The notes beneath the pieces were generated by a model that worked only from the letters and a program-made list of their open reading frames with translations, made no database searches and was not told the origin of the DNA. From NCBI GenBank assembly GCA_002491905.1, contig DKWV01000026.1:1-64000 (forward strand): DNA of 64,000 nucleotides. Reading direction: 5' to 3'. The translations under genes were made by a program, and so were the position numbers. Of the stretch, positions 49,300 to 59,238 are shown piece by piece; positions within the stretch are counted from its first letter, which is position 1; each line of letters begins with the position of its first letter. This DNA comes from Lachnospiraceae bacterium UBA7143 (GTDB lineage Bacteria > Bacillota > Clostridia > Lachnospirales > Lachnospiraceae).

Positions 49300-51414
49300 T
49301 TATTCTTCCGTGAAGTTGACCTGTCTCTCCACCGTCTTTGTCTCCGTTCCGCCGCCCTCGGTCACCGTTTCCCCGGTCTCCGGATCGGTAACCGTGGTGG
49401 GTTCCGTCTGCACCGTGAAGGTATAACGGATGGTGCCCGTGGCTGACTTGATTCCCGTGTAATTCACATCCACCGGGAAAGTGGTTGTCTGTGTATTCAA
49501 AAGCTGTGTGCCATCCTGAGCAGTGAGCGTCACATTCACCTGCATTCCGCTCTGATAGGAAGGCTCCTCCGTAGGCGCCGTAATCCCCGCGGAATATTTG
49601 TAAGTCATCTGGGAAGGCCCGGTGCTGATCCGCAGATCCACAGGTGTGCCCTTATCCACATAGGAGCCAACCGAATAACTCTGGTAACATACCATACCCG
49701 CAAGAGCCGGGTCTTCATGGGGCGTCTCGGAGACATTGCCCACCGAAAGGCCGCTCTCCGTCAGCGTCGCAGTGGCATCCATCTCCGTCATACCCACCAC
49801 ATCGGGCACCCGTACTTTATTGTCCTCAGCGCCCTGGCTGACACGGATGGTGATATTGGAACCCGCGGGGGCCGTGGTCCCCGCCTCGGGAGACTGGGAG
49901 ATCACGATGCCCTTTTCCACCTTCGGGTCGTAACTCTCCACCACGTTCACCACAAAGCCTGCCTTCTCCAGGAGAGAAGTGCCTTCTGTCTGGGATTTCC
50001 CCGTCGCGTCGGGAACCTGTACGCCCTCTGCCGCCTCCGCCACCGTGAGCACAATCGTCGTTCCTTTATCTATCATCAGCCCGTCCTGTACGCTGGCGCG
50101 GAGCACCGTCCCGGCATCGTAAGAGCTGTTCTCCTCGTATTTAATCTCCGGCGACAGTCCCAGCTCCAAAAGCTTGCGTTTCGCCTCATCCACGTGCATG
50201 CCCACCACGCGGATCATCTCCACCTGCTCTGCGTCCTGTTCCTGATTCTCCTCCGGCTTTTCCCCGCCGAATGTAAAGACACCCATCGTCCTGCCTACCA
50301 GAAAAATCACAATACAGCCGATCAGCAGAGCCGCCACCACCGCCAGAATGGTGGTGATCTTCTCCATCTTGGGATCGTAGTCCTCCTCGTCGTCCTCCCA
50401 ATCCTCATCATCCTCGTCATCGTAGGATCGCGCGGTGCCCCTGTCTCTTTCCCTTACGTCTTTCTTCAGACGCATGGCCTCATCCAGGGAATCCCGGCTT
50501 TCTGACTGGCGCTTGATCTGCACCATATCCCGGTCCGTAATCATACGGGTAGATGCCTCCTCGTCAGGGTCCGTCACCTTGACAAAATCTTCATCCGGGC
50601 TGATTAGCGACTGCTTTAAATCCATAATCAATTCAGACATGGACTGGTATCTTCTGTCAGGACTTTTCTGACAGCACTTAAAAACGATCTGCTCCACACA
50701 GACCGGTATCTCCGGCACATACTCCCTCGGTGAAGGAAATTCTTCCTGAATATGCTTGATCGCTATAGCCACCGTAGTTTCCCCGTTAAAAGGAACCCTG
50801 CCCGTAAGCATCTCAAACATGGTAACACCCAGCGAATAGATATCACTCTTCTCGTCGCTGTAGCCGCCTCTGGCCTGCTCGGGAGAGGTGTAATGCACGC
50901 TTCCCATGACGTTGGAAGTGATCGTGTTGCTGGTAGCGGCCTTGGCGATGCCAAAGTCCGTCACTTTCACTTTTCCTTCCTTGGAAATGATAATATTCTG
51001 CGGTTTGATGTCCCTGTGGATGATATGGTTGTTGTGGGCCGCCTCTATCCCCATAGAGACCTGAATCGCAATGCTGACCGCCTCCTTGACGGAAAGTCTC
51101 GCTTTCTTCTCGATATATTTTTTGAGGGTGATGCCCTCCACCAGTTCCATGACGATATAGTGGTTTTCCCCCTCCTCGCCCACATCGTAGACATTGACGA
51201 TATTGGGGTGCATAAGCCCCGCAGCCGCCTGGGCCTCAATTCGGAACTTTGACACAAAATTGGCGTTTTCACTGAATTCCTGTTTTAAAACCTTCACCGC
51301 CACAAAACGGTTCAGCTTATGGTCCTTCGCTTTATATACATCTGACATGCCGCCGGTACCGATCTTTTCCAGAATCTCATACCGATCGGCTATCATCATT
51401 CCTATCTTAATCAT
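49300..51414 (-). CDS. prkC: Ser/Thr protein kinase PrkC with three PASTA domains
   Basis: 704 residues. A cytoplasmic kinase domain (IGTGGMSDVYKA, HRDIKPQNI, DFG in VTDFGIAKA) is joined by an acidic linker (DDEDDEDWEDDEEDYD) to one membrane helix near residue 360. Three extracellular PASTA repeats follow (VVGMHVDEAKRKLLE; VPDATGKSQTEGTSLLE; VPDVVGMTEMDATATL), which sense muropeptides or lipid II. It controls wall growth and, in spore formers, germination. A Thr/Glu-rich C-terminal extension is present. It overlaps the phosphatase gene by 8 bp. Confidence 0.96.
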   Translation of the reverse strand: MIKIGMMIADRYEILEKIGTGGMSDVYKAKDHKLNRFVAVKVLKQEFSENANFVSKFRIEAQAAAGLMHPNIVNVYDVGEEGENHYIVMELVEGITLKKYIEKKARLSVKEAVSIAIQVSMGIEAAHNNHIIHRDIKPQNIIISKEGKVKVTDFGIAKAATSNTITSNVMGSVHYTSPEQARGGYSDEKSDIYSLGVTMFEMLTGRVPFNGETTVAIAIKHIQEEFPSPREYVPEIPVCVEQIVFKCCQKSPDRRYQSMSELIMDLKQSLISPDEDFVKVTDPDEEASTRMITDRDMVQIKRQSESRDSLDEAMRLKKDVRERDRGTARSYDDEDDEDWEDDEEDYDPKMEKITTILAVVAALLIGCIVIFLVGRTMGVFTFGGEKPEENQEQDAEQVEMIRVVGMHVDEAKRKLLELGLSPEIKYEENSSYDAGTVLRASVQDGLMIDKGTTIVLTVAEAAEGVQVPDATGKSQTEGTSLLEKAGFVVNVVESYDPKVEKGIVISQSPEAGTTAPAGSNITIRVSQGAEDNKVRVPDVVGMTEMDATATLTESGLSVGNVSETPHEDPALAGMVCYQSYSVGSYVDKGTPVDLRISTGPSQMTYKYSAGITAPTEEPSYQSGMQVNVTLTAQDGTQLLNTQTTTFPVDVNYTGIKSATGTIRYTFTVQTEPTTVTDPETGETVTEGGGTETKTVERQVNFTEE

Positions 51415-52153
51415 GCTCTACCTCGTCTGCTAACGGTTCGATAACGATCACCGATATATTGTCTCTGCCGCCGTTTACGTTGGCCGTCTCTACCAGTTCT
51501 TCTACCCTGTCCTTGAGGCTTTTGCCGTTTTTCAGGATCCGGCATATCGTCTCGTCGTCCACCATGTTAGTCAAACCATCCGAACAAAGTAAAACCATAT
51601 CTCCTGTCTGTAATTCCCGGTTGAAAAAATCAACCTCCACATCATCCCTGGCTCCCACCGCCCGGGTGATAATATTTTTATCCGGGTGATTTCTGGCCTC
51701 TTCCCGGCCGATTCCACCCATCCGGACCATCTCCTCCACAAGGGAATGATCCTCCGTAATCTGCACAATGTCATCGCCGATCACATAAAGTCTGCTGTCC
51801 CCCACATTGGCCACTTCCAGAAACCGGCCAATACAGGAAGCCGCAACAAACGTCGTGCCCATACCGCTCAAAGAGTAGTCCTCGCTGGCCCGCTTCCGCA
51901 GGACCTCGTTGGCTCTGGAGATTGCGTGGTTCAGTATCTTCTCCGGACTTTTCTCGAAAGAAGCCGCCGCCTCCCCGACCACTGTCTCCACCGCCAGGTC
52001 AGAGGCGTAATCCCCCGCCTTATGGCCGCCCATGCCGTCCGCCACAATAAAGAGATTCGGCAGGTTCCCGACCGGTGTCTCGGAAACGTAAATATAATCC
52101 TGATTCAGTTGTCTTCTTCGCCCGATATCCGTCAGCGCATAAGACCTGAGCAC
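51407..52153 (-). CDS. stp: PP2C-type protein phosphatase (Stp/PrpC)
   Basis: About 248 residues. It reverses PrkC phosphorylation. PPM motifs with metal-binding Asp: RRRQLNQDYIY, FIVADGMGGHKAGDYAS, LCSDGLTNMV and GGRDNISVIVIE. I choose a GTG at 52153 because CGGAGG lies 7 nt upstream and the product then begins VLRSYALTDIG, like relatives; 14 more in-frame codons precede it. It forms a coupled pair with prkC. Confidence 0.94.
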   Translation of the reverse strand: MLRSYALTDIGRRRQLNQDYIYVSETPVGNLPNLFIVADGMGGHKAGDYASDLAVETVVGEAAASFEKSPEKILNHAISRANEVLRKRASEDYSLSGMGTTFVAASCIGRFLEVANVGDSRLYVIGDDIVQITEDHSLVEEMVRMGGIGREEARNHPDKNIITRAVGARDDVEVDFFNRELQTGDMVLLCSDGLTNMVDDETICRILKNGKSLKDRVEELVETANVNGGRDNISVIVIEPLADEVEHD

Positions 52154-52261
52154 AGCGCAGTCCTCCGTTTTATACTGATTTGCATATTTTACCAATTACC
52201 CATGTTAGCATATTCCATGTAAAAGAGCAAGTTATTTAAACCGCATTATCCTAATGCAGCG

Positions 52262-53320
52262 TCACAGTTCAGCCCGCGTTCCTGAACTGTTTCTTAAAAA
52301 CCGCCGTCTCAGCTGCCCGCAGGCTCCGTCTATATCCCTGCCCATCTCCCTGCGGACAGTGGCGTTAATCCCCTTTTTTGTAAGCAATGCGGCGAATGCC
52401 TCCACCGCCTGCCTCTCGGACTGTATATAAGCCCGCTCCCTGACCGGGTTCACCGGAATCAGATTCACATGGCAGTTTAAGCCCCGGATCAGGTCTGCCA
52501 GCGTCTCCGCGTCCTTCCGCGTATCGTTTAAGTCCCGCACCAGACTGTACTCAAAGGTAATCCGCCGCCCGGTCTGCTCAAAATAGTAAGCGCAGCATTC
52601 CATCAGCTCCGCGAGAGAATACCGATTGGCGATGGGCATCAGCTCCCGGCGTTTTTCGTCCGTCGGCGCATGGAGGGAAAGCGCCAGTGTAATCTGCAGT
52701 TTCTCCTGCGCCAGACGCCGCATCATGGGCACGATCCCGCAGGTGGAGACCGTCACATTGCGCTGGCTGATATGCAGGCCGTTCTCGTCCGTAAGCAGCG
52801 TGATAAACCGCAGGAGATTTTCATAATTGTCAAGCGGTTCGCCGCTCCCCATCACCACCACATTGGAAACCCGCTCCCCCGTCTCCAGCGTGATGGCGTA
52901 AATCTGGTCAAGCATCTCCGAGGGGGAAAGGTTTCTCACCAGTCCGTCCAGTGTGGAAGCGCAGAAGCGGCAGCCCATCCGGCAGCCCACCTGGGAAGAA
53001 ATACAGACCGAATTGCCGTGTTTATAGCGCATCCACACGCTCTCCACCATATTGCCGTCCGGGAGGGCAAAGAGATATTTTTTCGTGCCGTCTATGGCAG
53101 ACTCCTGCACCTCCACTGCACGAAGCGCCGTATAACTATAGCTTTCCCCGCATTTTTCTTTCATAGCCATCGAAATGTTGGTCATTTCCGCAAAGCTGCG
53201 CGAAAGTTTCCTGTGCATCCACTCGTAAAGCTGCACCGCGCGGAAGGGCTTTTCACCGACCGCTGTCATCTCCGCCTTCAGTTCCTCCAGAGTGAGGGAC
53301 TTGATATCCTTCTTCTCCAT
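52262..53320 (-). CDS. rlmN: 23S rRNA/tRNA adenine C2-methyltransferase RlmN
   Basis: 352 residues. A radical SAM enzyme that methylates C2 of A2503 in 23S rRNA and A37 of some tRNAs. The iron-sulfur cluster motif is in GCRMGCRFCAST. SGEPLDNYENLLRF and the C-terminal methyl-carrier Cys in DGACGQLRRR are present. It follows rsmB after 30 bp. Absence of the Cfr-specific pattern makes a resistance enzyme unlikely. Confidence 0.95.
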   Translation of the reverse strand: MEKKDIKSLTLEELKAEMTAVGEKPFRAVQLYEWMHRKLSRSFAEMTNISMAMKEKCGESYSYTALRAVEVQESAIDGTKKYLFALPDGNMVESVWMRYKHGNSVCISSQVGCRMGCRFCASTLDGLVRNLSPSEMLDQIYAITLETGERVSNVVVMGSGEPLDNYENLLRFITLLTDENGLHISQRNVTVSTCGIVPMMRRLAQEKLQITLALSLHAPTDEKRRELMPIANRYSLAELMECCAYYFEQTGRRITFEYSLVRDLNDTRKDAETLADLIRGLNCHVNLIPVNPVRERAYIQSERQAVEAFAALLTKKGINATVRREMGRDIDGACGQLRRRFLRNSSGTRAEL

Positions 53321-53350
53321 AAATTTACGCTTTCTCCCCGCATCTTCTCC

Positions 53351-54721
53351 TTATGCCGTGCTTTTCTTTTTCCGAAGCTTCGCCAGAAAAAAGCCGTCCG
53401 TCTCGTGGATTCCTGGCAAAAGCTGCACCATACCGCTTTCCGCCGCCTCCCCAAGTGCCGCCGGGAGCACTCCGGCCATACTCACCGGCTCAAAACCGAG
53501 GGTATCGCAGATCCACGCCGCCATCTCATCATTCTCCCCCGGATTCATGGTACAGGTGCTGTACATCAGGATGCCGCCGGGTCTGATATATTCAATAACA
53601 TTCGCTATTATTTCTTTCTGTAACACCTGTATTTCTTTCAGGGACTCCTCGGTCACCCGGTATTTGATATCCTGCTTGTGACCGATGACCCCAAGTCCCG
53701 AGCAGGGCACATCCGCCAGCAGGACGTCCGCCCGGCCCACAAGGGAGTCGTCCCTCTCCCGCGCATCACGCACCATAATGGACACATTCTCCGCCCGCAG
53801 GCGCCCCCGGTTCTCCTCGATCCGATCCGCCTTATGCCGGCTCACATCGCAGGCAATGACCTGTCCCGTGCCGTTAAGCTTCGCCGCCGCGTGAAGCGCC
53901 TTGCCTCCGGGAGCCGCGCAGACGTCGATCACCGTATCTCCGGGACGGATGCCCGCCGCCTCCACCACCAGCATGGAACTGACATCCTGTACCGAGAACC
54001 GCCCTTCCGTATACCCTGCAAGACTGCGGACGCCGGATACGTTCTGCAGCCTGAAAGCATAGGGCAGGTACGGATGCGCCTGCACCTTAACCCCGTCCTT
54101 TTCCCATGCAGCGAGAAGGCTTTTCCGCTCCTTATCCGGGAGCCGTTCATCCAGCCGGACGCTCACCGGCCCCCGCTCCAGACAGGCCCTCAGAATCTTC
54201 TCGCACGCCTCCTCACCGTAGCTCTCCGAAAAATGTGCGACAAGCCAGATCGGCATAGAATAACGGACGGACAGATAAGCCGCCAGGTCCCGCCGTCTGT
54301 CCGGCCAGACAATCTTCTCCCGTCCCCTTTCGATATTCCTCAGCACGCCGTTCACATATCCCTGCAGAGGCTGGAATCTGCGCTTCTTCGCCAGCTTCAC
54401 CGCCTCGTTGCAGATCGCAGCGGCCGGAATATGCTCCATAAAAAGGAGCTGGTAAACGCTCATACGCAGAAGCTCCCTGATCAGCGGTTTCATTTTAATA
54501 ACAGGTGTTTTAGAATACTGTTCCAGCACATAGTCAATCTGGATCCGCCTCTCGATAGTTCCCTCGCTGACCCGCTTGATAAAAGCCTTTTCTTTACTGT
54601 CCAGATAGTCGTATTTGTCCAGCGCCGCCGCTATCAGGACGCTGCTGTATTCCTTTTGTGAGGACAGCTCCAGCAGTATATCCAGAACTATCTCCCGTAC
54701 ATTGATCTGTGCCACGCCCAT
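53351..54721 (-). CDS. rsmB: 16S rRNA m5C967 methyltransferase RsmB
   Basis: About 456 residues. An N-terminal NusB-like RNA-binding domain (VREIVLDILLELSSQKEYSS) is joined to a SAM methyltransferase domain with VIDVCAAPGGKALHAAAKL and the two catalytic Cys, in DVPCSGLGVIGHK and YSTCTMNPGEND. The ATG at 54721 has AGGAGAGC in front; longer in-frame starts would overlap the metallopeptidase gene. Part of the fmt-rsmB-rlmN-stp-prkC run. Confidence 0.95.
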   Translation of the reverse strand: MGVAQINVREIVLDILLELSSQKEYSSVLIAAALDKYDYLDSKEKAFIKRVSEGTIERRIQIDYVLEQYSKTPVIKMKPLIRELLRMSVYQLLFMEHIPAAAICNEAVKLAKKRRFQPLQGYVNGVLRNIERGREKIVWPDRRRDLAAYLSVRYSMPIWLVAHFSESYGEEACEKILRACLERGPVSVRLDERLPDKERKSLLAAWEKDGVKVQAHPYLPYAFRLQNVSGVRSLAGYTEGRFSVQDVSSMLVVEAAGIRPGDTVIDVCAAPGGKALHAAAKLNGTGQVIACDVSRHKADRIEENRGRLRAENVSIMVRDARERDDSLVGRADVLLADVPCSGLGVIGHKQDIKYRVTEESLKEIQVLQKEIIANVIEYIRPGGILMYSTCTMNPGENDEMAAWICDTLGFEPVSMAGVLPAALGEAAESGMVQLLPGIHETDGFFLAKLRKKKSTA

Positions 54722-54737
54722 GCTCTCCTGTGTACTA

Positions 54738-55463
54738 TTAGTCTCGTCTCCGATTGTTGCCGAACAGAAGCACCAGCCGCAAGAGCTGTAAAATCGCCGA
54801 CGCTGCCGCCGCCACATAAGTCAGGGCCGCCGCTTTCAGCACCTTCCGGCATCCTGCAACCTCATCCTGCGCTAACATCCCGTAATCTCCCAACATGGCA
54901 AGCGCCCTGCCGGATGCGTTGAACTCCACGGGCAGGGTCACCACCTGAAAGAGCACCGCCAGCGCGAACACCCAGATCCCGATCTGGATCAGCACCTGGT
55001 TCATCCCCAGGATGGCTCCCAGAATGATCAGCGGTATACCCGCCTTGGAGCCGATATTTGCCGCAGGCACCAGTGCCGAGCGGATCTGCAGGGGCGCATA
55101 GCCCTTATCGTGCTGCACCGCATGGCCGCACTCATGGGCCGCCACCCCGATGGCCGCCACGGAGGTGGAACCGTACACGGAATCGGAGAGCCGCAGCACC
55201 TTATGCGCCGGATCGTAGTGATCCGTCAGACTGCCGCCCACATGCTCAATCCGCACGTCGTAGATCCCCGACATCTGCAGGATCCTCTGCGCCGCCTGCG
55301 CCCCCGTCATGCCCGTCCGGCTCCGCACTCTGGAAAACTTATTGTAGGTGGAGCTGACTCTCGCCTGCGCCCAGATACAGAGCACCGCCCCGATCAGGAC
55401 CAGAACGTAAGTCGGGTCAAAATAATATCCGTAATAACCGCCGTAATATCCCATATTCATCAT
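54738..55463 (-). CDS. YugP-like membrane zinc metallopeptidase
   Basis: 241 residues. A Tyr/Gly-rich start and membrane helix (YVLVLIGAVLCIWAQARV) precede the zinc motif HECGHAVQHDKGYAPL. Three more helices follow (IPLIILGAILGMNQVLIQIG, IWVFALAVLFQVVTLPVEF and a C-terminal one). The family (DUF2267/YugP, M48-like) is widespread in Firmicutes but its substrate is unknown. It sits between fmt and rsmB, 7 bp after fmt. Confidence 0.9.
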   Translation of the reverse strand: MMNMGYYGGYYGYYFDPTYVLVLIGAVLCIWAQARVSSTYNKFSRVRSRTGMTGAQAAQRILQMSGIYDVRIEHVGGSLTDHYDPAHKVLRLSDSVYGSTSVAAIGVAAHECGHAVQHDKGYAPLQIRSALVPAANIGSKAGIPLIILGAILGMNQVLIQIGIWVFALAVLFQVVTLPVEFNASGRALAMLGDYGMLAQDEVAGCRKVLKAAALTYVAAAASAILQLLRLVLLFGNNRRRD

Positions 55464-55469
55464 CCTTTC

Positions 55470-56450
55470 CTAAAACAGTGTTTCCCCGGGCTTCATCGGA
55501 TACCCCAGCAGGAAGTCCTTTACCGCCATGCGCTTTTTGCCCTCCGGCTGCACCGCCAGTATCTTAAGCGCGCCCTTCCCCGTCTGTACAAAAAAGGCGT
55601 CCTTCTCCACCCGGATCACCGTGCCAGGCTGCGCGTTTCCGGCAAATGTACCTTCTCTTTGCCCCGGAAGACCTTCCCAGGTCATCAGTTCCTGCTCCGA
55701 AACCGCTTCCTCCTCCCAGATCTTCAAAGTTTTCCCGCGGTAAACGGCGGAGGCGCCCGGCCAGGAAATCAGTCCCCGTATCAGACAGTCCAGTTTCTCC
55801 GCCTCCATCTGCCAGTCAATTTTTCCCATAGATTTATTCAGCATCTTCGCATAGCAGGAATCCGCATCATTCTGCTTCACCGGTGTCACGTCGCCCGCCT
55901 CAATCTTTGCTAGTGCCTCCACAATCAGCCGCGCGCCGGCCTCCGCCAGTTTGTCGTGAAGAGTGTCCGCCGTCTCGCGGGGTGCGATCTCCACCTCCGT
56001 TTTAAAAAGCATATCCCCGGTGTCCAGCCCTTTATCCATCCGCATGATGGTAACGCCTGTTATTTTTTCTCCATTGATGATGGCCCACTGAATCGGTCCC
56101 GCACCGCGGTATTTCGGCAGAAGGGATGCGTGAATATTCACACAGCCGTACCTTGGCATCGAGAGAATTTCCTCCGGGAGAATCTGTCCGAAAGCCGCCA
56201 CCACAAAAATATCAGCCTGATAGCTGCGAAGTGTCTCCACCGCCTCCGGCTCCCTGATTTTCACCGGCTGGAATACCGGGATACCGTGCTTCTGCGCGCA
56301 TACCTTAACGGGCGTCATCTGCAGTTCTTTGCCCCGCCCCTTCGGCTTATCAGGCTGGGTCACCACCGCCGTCACCTGATGTCCGGCTTCTATCAGCGCC
56401 TCCAGCGCGCCCACCGCGAAATCCGGCGTTCCCATAAACACCACTCTCAT
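55470..56450 (-). CDS. fmt: Methionyl-tRNA formyltransferase
   Basis: 326 residues. It formylates initiator Met-tRNA using 10-formyltetrahydrofolate. The formyltransferase site is seen in VNIHASLLPKYRGAGPIQWA, with MRMDKGLDTGDML next. The C-terminal OB-like tRNA-binding domain ends in KDFLLGYPMKPGETLF. It follows def by 29 bp; the two act at opposite ends of the formyl-methionine cycle. Confidence 0.96.
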   Translation of the reverse strand: MRVVFMGTPDFAVGALEALIEAGHQVTAVVTQPDKPKGRGKELQMTPVKVCAQKHGIPVFQPVKIREPEAVETLRSYQADIFVVAAFGQILPEEILSMPRYGCVNIHASLLPKYRGAGPIQWAIINGEKITGVTIMRMDKGLDTGDMLFKTEVEIAPRETADTLHDKLAEAGARLIVEALAKIEAGDVTPVKQNDADSCYAKMLNKSMGKIDWQMEAEKLDCLIRGLISWPGASAVYRGKTLKIWEEEAVSEQELMTWEGLPGQREGTFAGNAQPGTVIRVEKDAFFVQTGKGALKILAVQPEGKKRMAVKDFLLGYPMKPGETLF

Positions 56451-56479
56451 ATATCTGTCCGCTCTCCTTTCCCCGGAAA

Positions 56480-56962
56480 TTATTCCTCGTCGTCACGCAG
56501 ATCCTCCGTATTCACAAGAGGCCCGTGCACCTTTTCCACATACAGGTGTCCGTTCAGATGATCCACCTCATGGCAGATTGCCCTGGCAAGCAGCTCCGTC
56601 CCCTCAATCTCGAAGGGCTCCATATTCTCATTGTAAGCAAGCGCCTTCACATAATTTGGTCTGGTCACCTTGCCGCTTTTGCCCGGAACGCTCAGGCACC
56701 CCTCATAGCCGTCCTGCTCGCCGCTGGTCTCCAGTATCTTCGGGTTGATGAGCAGGATCGGGTCTTCCCCGGTGGTATCAATCACCACAATCTGCTTTAA
56801 AATGCCCACCTGGGGCGCCGCAAGTCCTACGCCATTCTCCTCGTACAGCGTCTCAAACATATCGTCAATCAGTTCCTGTATCCTGGGCGTGACCTCCGTC
56901 ACCTCCTTACACTGCTTTGTCAAAACCGGGTCTCCCATCTCCCTGACTTTTCTGGTTGCCAT
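56480..56962 (-). CDS. def: Peptide deformylase
   Basis: 160 residues. It removes the formyl group from new proteins. All three family motifs are intact: GVGLAAPQVG, EGCLSVPG (metal-binding Cys) and CHEVDHLNGHL (HExxH-type metal site). It follows priA by 38 bp in the def-fmt pair. Confidence 0.97.
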   Translation of the reverse strand: MATRKVREMGDPVLTKQCKEVTEVTPRIQELIDDMFETLYEENGVGLAAPQVGILKQIVVIDTTGEDPILLINPKILETSGEQDGYEGCLSVPGKSGKVTRPNYVKALAYNENMEPFEIEGTELLARAICHEVDHLNGHLYVEKVHGPLVNTEDLRDDEE

Positions 56963-57000
56963 ACTGCTTTTTCCTCCTGTCCTTCCTGTTTTCCATCTCG

Positions 57001-59238
57001 CTAAAATGTATTCATCGGGTCGAAGTCAAACTGTACCGTCTGTCCTTTCAGTTCCCGTTCCCTACAATAATGTTCCAGCCTGTCCTTGGCCTGCACCAGC
57101 ACCTGATAATCCCCATGCCGGATGTAAAAGCTGTGGCGGTAGAGATCAGATATCTTCCCAATCGACGCCTCCGCAGGTCCGATCACCCTGAGCTGTGCCA
57201 CATCCTTCATCTCTCTCTTAACTAAATCAGTCATTTCTTTTCCCAGCCGTTCCCCAGCCTCCTGCACGTGGGAGACAATGAGGACCGCCAGCATATGTTC
57301 CACAGGCGGATAGCCCACAAGCTCCCTGTAGGCGATTTCCTCCCCGTAAAAGCCTTCGTAATCCTGCTCCGCGGCATGTACCACACTGTAGTGCTCCGGC
57401 TGATAGGTCTGGATCACCACCTCGCCCGGCCTCTCTCCCCGGCCCGCGCGGCCCGCCGCCTGGGTCAGAAGCTGAAATGTGCGCTCCCCCGCCCGGTAGT
57501 CGTTCCGGTTCAGGGAGAGATCCGCCGCCAGCACCCCCACCAGCGTCACACCGGGAAAGTCATGCCCCTTCACGATCATCTGGGTTCCCACCAGAATGTC
57601 CGCTTCCCCGTCCGCAAAGGCGGAGAGAATCCGCTCGTAGCTGTCCTTCCTGCGGGTGGTGTCCGCGTCCATGCGAAGCACCCGGGCCCCCGGAAATTCC
57701 CGGTAAATGGCCTCCTCCACCTGTTCCGTCCCCGCCTTAAATCCCAGCAGATAGGGCGAGCCACAGGACGGACATTTTGAAGGTTTCCTCTCCTGATAGC
57801 CACAGTAGTGGCAGATAAGCATCCCGCTCCTGTGCTCCGACAGGGACACATCACAGTGGGGACATTTCATCACATGCCCGCAGGAGCGGCAGGAAATAAA
57901 TCCCGCGTAGCCCCTCCTGTTTAAAAAGAGGATCGTCTGCTCGCCTTTGGAAAGCCCGTTCTGCATCAGTTCCTTCAGTTTCCTGCTGAACATGGAGCGG
58001 TTTCCCCGCTTTAACTCCTCCCTCAGATCTATGGTATGCACCCTCGGAAGCATACTGTTTCCGGGACGCTCTTTCATCTCATACAGTTTATATTCTCCCT
58101 TAACAGCACGGTAATATGCCTCCAGCGATGGGGTTGCCGACCCCAGCACCACACTGGCGCCGCACAGGGAAGCGATCTCCACTGCGGTCTCCCTTGCGTG
58201 GTATCTGGGCGAAGTCTCGCTTTTATAGCTGTTCTCATGCTCCTCATCCACCACGATAACCCCCAGATTCGGAAAGGGCGTAAACAGCGCCGAGCGCGGC
58301 CCGATCATCACGTCGATCTCCCCTGCCTTGGCCCGTTCAATCTGATCATACTTTTCCCCCGCCGACAGCGTGGAATTGATGACCGATACCCGGTCTCCGA
58401 ATCTCTTATAAAACCGCAGGAGCGTCTGGTAGGTCAGGGCAATCTCAGGGATCAGCATAATGGCCTGTTTTCCCATGCCAATCATCCCCTCGATAATGCC
58501 AAGGTACACCTCCGTCTTGCCGCTGCCCGTAACCCCATGCACCAGATGCACCCCCGGGGTTCCCGCCCGGTAATCCGCAAGCACCGCCTCGATGATGCGC
58601 TTCTGGTTTGGATTCAGGCTGGGACGGTTCTCGTTCCTGTCCGACACCCTGACCGGATTCCGGTAGCATGCCTCCTTCTCTATGCGAAGATACCCCTGCT
58701 TTTCCAACGCCTGTAATGTGGGAGCTGCCACATGGAGTTTCTGCCGGATTAACTCGTAGGGCAGTTCCTCCTCCGTCTGCATCGCGAAGAGCACTCTCGC
58801 CTTCGCCCGCTGGCGCTTTCCCTCGCATTCTATGGCCGCCCTGACAGTCTCCTCCCCGGACAGACACCGCAGCACCTTCTTTTTCTCAAGCGGCTTCTGC
58901 TTCTGCTTCACGGGAAGCACGGTCTTTAAGGCTGCAATCGTGGTGGAACCGTACTGGCTTTTGAGCCAGTAGGCGATCTGGATCTGCCTGCTCTCCACGG
59001 TCATGCCCTTCTCATCCACCGCGCTGACCGCCTTGATCTTTTCGGGCGGATAGTCCGGCTCCACCGAAATATCCACCACATACCCCGTCCTTTCCTGGTT
59101 CCCGTTTCCAAAAGGCACGCGCACCTGTACGCCCGGTTTCACCGCCTCCAAAAGCTCCGCCGGGATCCGGTACTGGAATACCCGGTCCACCTTCTCATGG
59201 GAGATATCTATGATGACGTCCGCGTACCGCTCCGTCAT
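57001..59238 (-). CDS. priA: Primosomal helicase PriA
   Basis: 745 residues. It restarts stalled replication forks by loading the replisome. It has an N-terminal 3'-binding domain, then a helicase with Walker A GVTGSGKTEVYLG, DEEH, and GSATPSLEAYY. Two zinc knuckles insert into the second helicase lobe (CRSCGHVMKCPHCDVSL and CHYCGY...CPSCGSPYL). Motif VI is TQAAGRAGRGERPGEV. Overlaps the end of murE by 4 bp. Confidence 0.97.
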   Translation of the reverse strand: MTERYADVIIDISHEKVDRVFQYRIPAELLEAVKPGVQVRVPFGNGNQERTGYVVDISVEPDYPPEKIKAVSAVDEKGMTVESRQIQIAYWLKSQYGSTTIAALKTVLPVKQKQKPLEKKKVLRCLSGEETVRAAIECEGKRQRAKARVLFAMQTEEELPYELIRQKLHVAAPTLQALEKQGYLRIEKEACYRNPVRVSDRNENRPSLNPNQKRIIEAVLADYRAGTPGVHLVHGVTGSGKTEVYLGIIEGMIGMGKQAIMLIPEIALTYQTLLRFYKRFGDRVSVINSTLSAGEKYDQIERAKAGEIDVMIGPRSALFTPFPNLGVIVVDEEHENSYKSETSPRYHARETAVEIASLCGASVVLGSATPSLEAYYRAVKGEYKLYEMKERPGNSMLPRVHTIDLREELKRGNRSMFSRKLKELMQNGLSKGEQTILFLNRRGYAGFISCRSCGHVMKCPHCDVSLSEHRSGMLICHYCGYQERKPSKCPSCGSPYLLGFKAGTEQVEEAIYREFPGARVLRMDADTTRRKDSYERILSAFADGEADILVGTQMIVKGHDFPGVTLVGVLAADLSLNRNDYRAGERTFQLLTQAAGRAGRGERPGEVVIQTYQPEHYSVVHAAEQDYEGFYGEEIAYRELVGYPPVEHMLAVLIVSHVQEAGERLGKEMTDLVKREMKDVAQLRVIGPAEASIGKISDLYRHSFYIRHGDYQVLVQAKDRLEHYCRERELKGQTVQFDFDPMNTF

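Noticed and set aside
52262..53320. Cfr-type resistance methyltransferase
   Set aside because: The gene sits in a housekeeping run and has RlmN-type motifs throughout.
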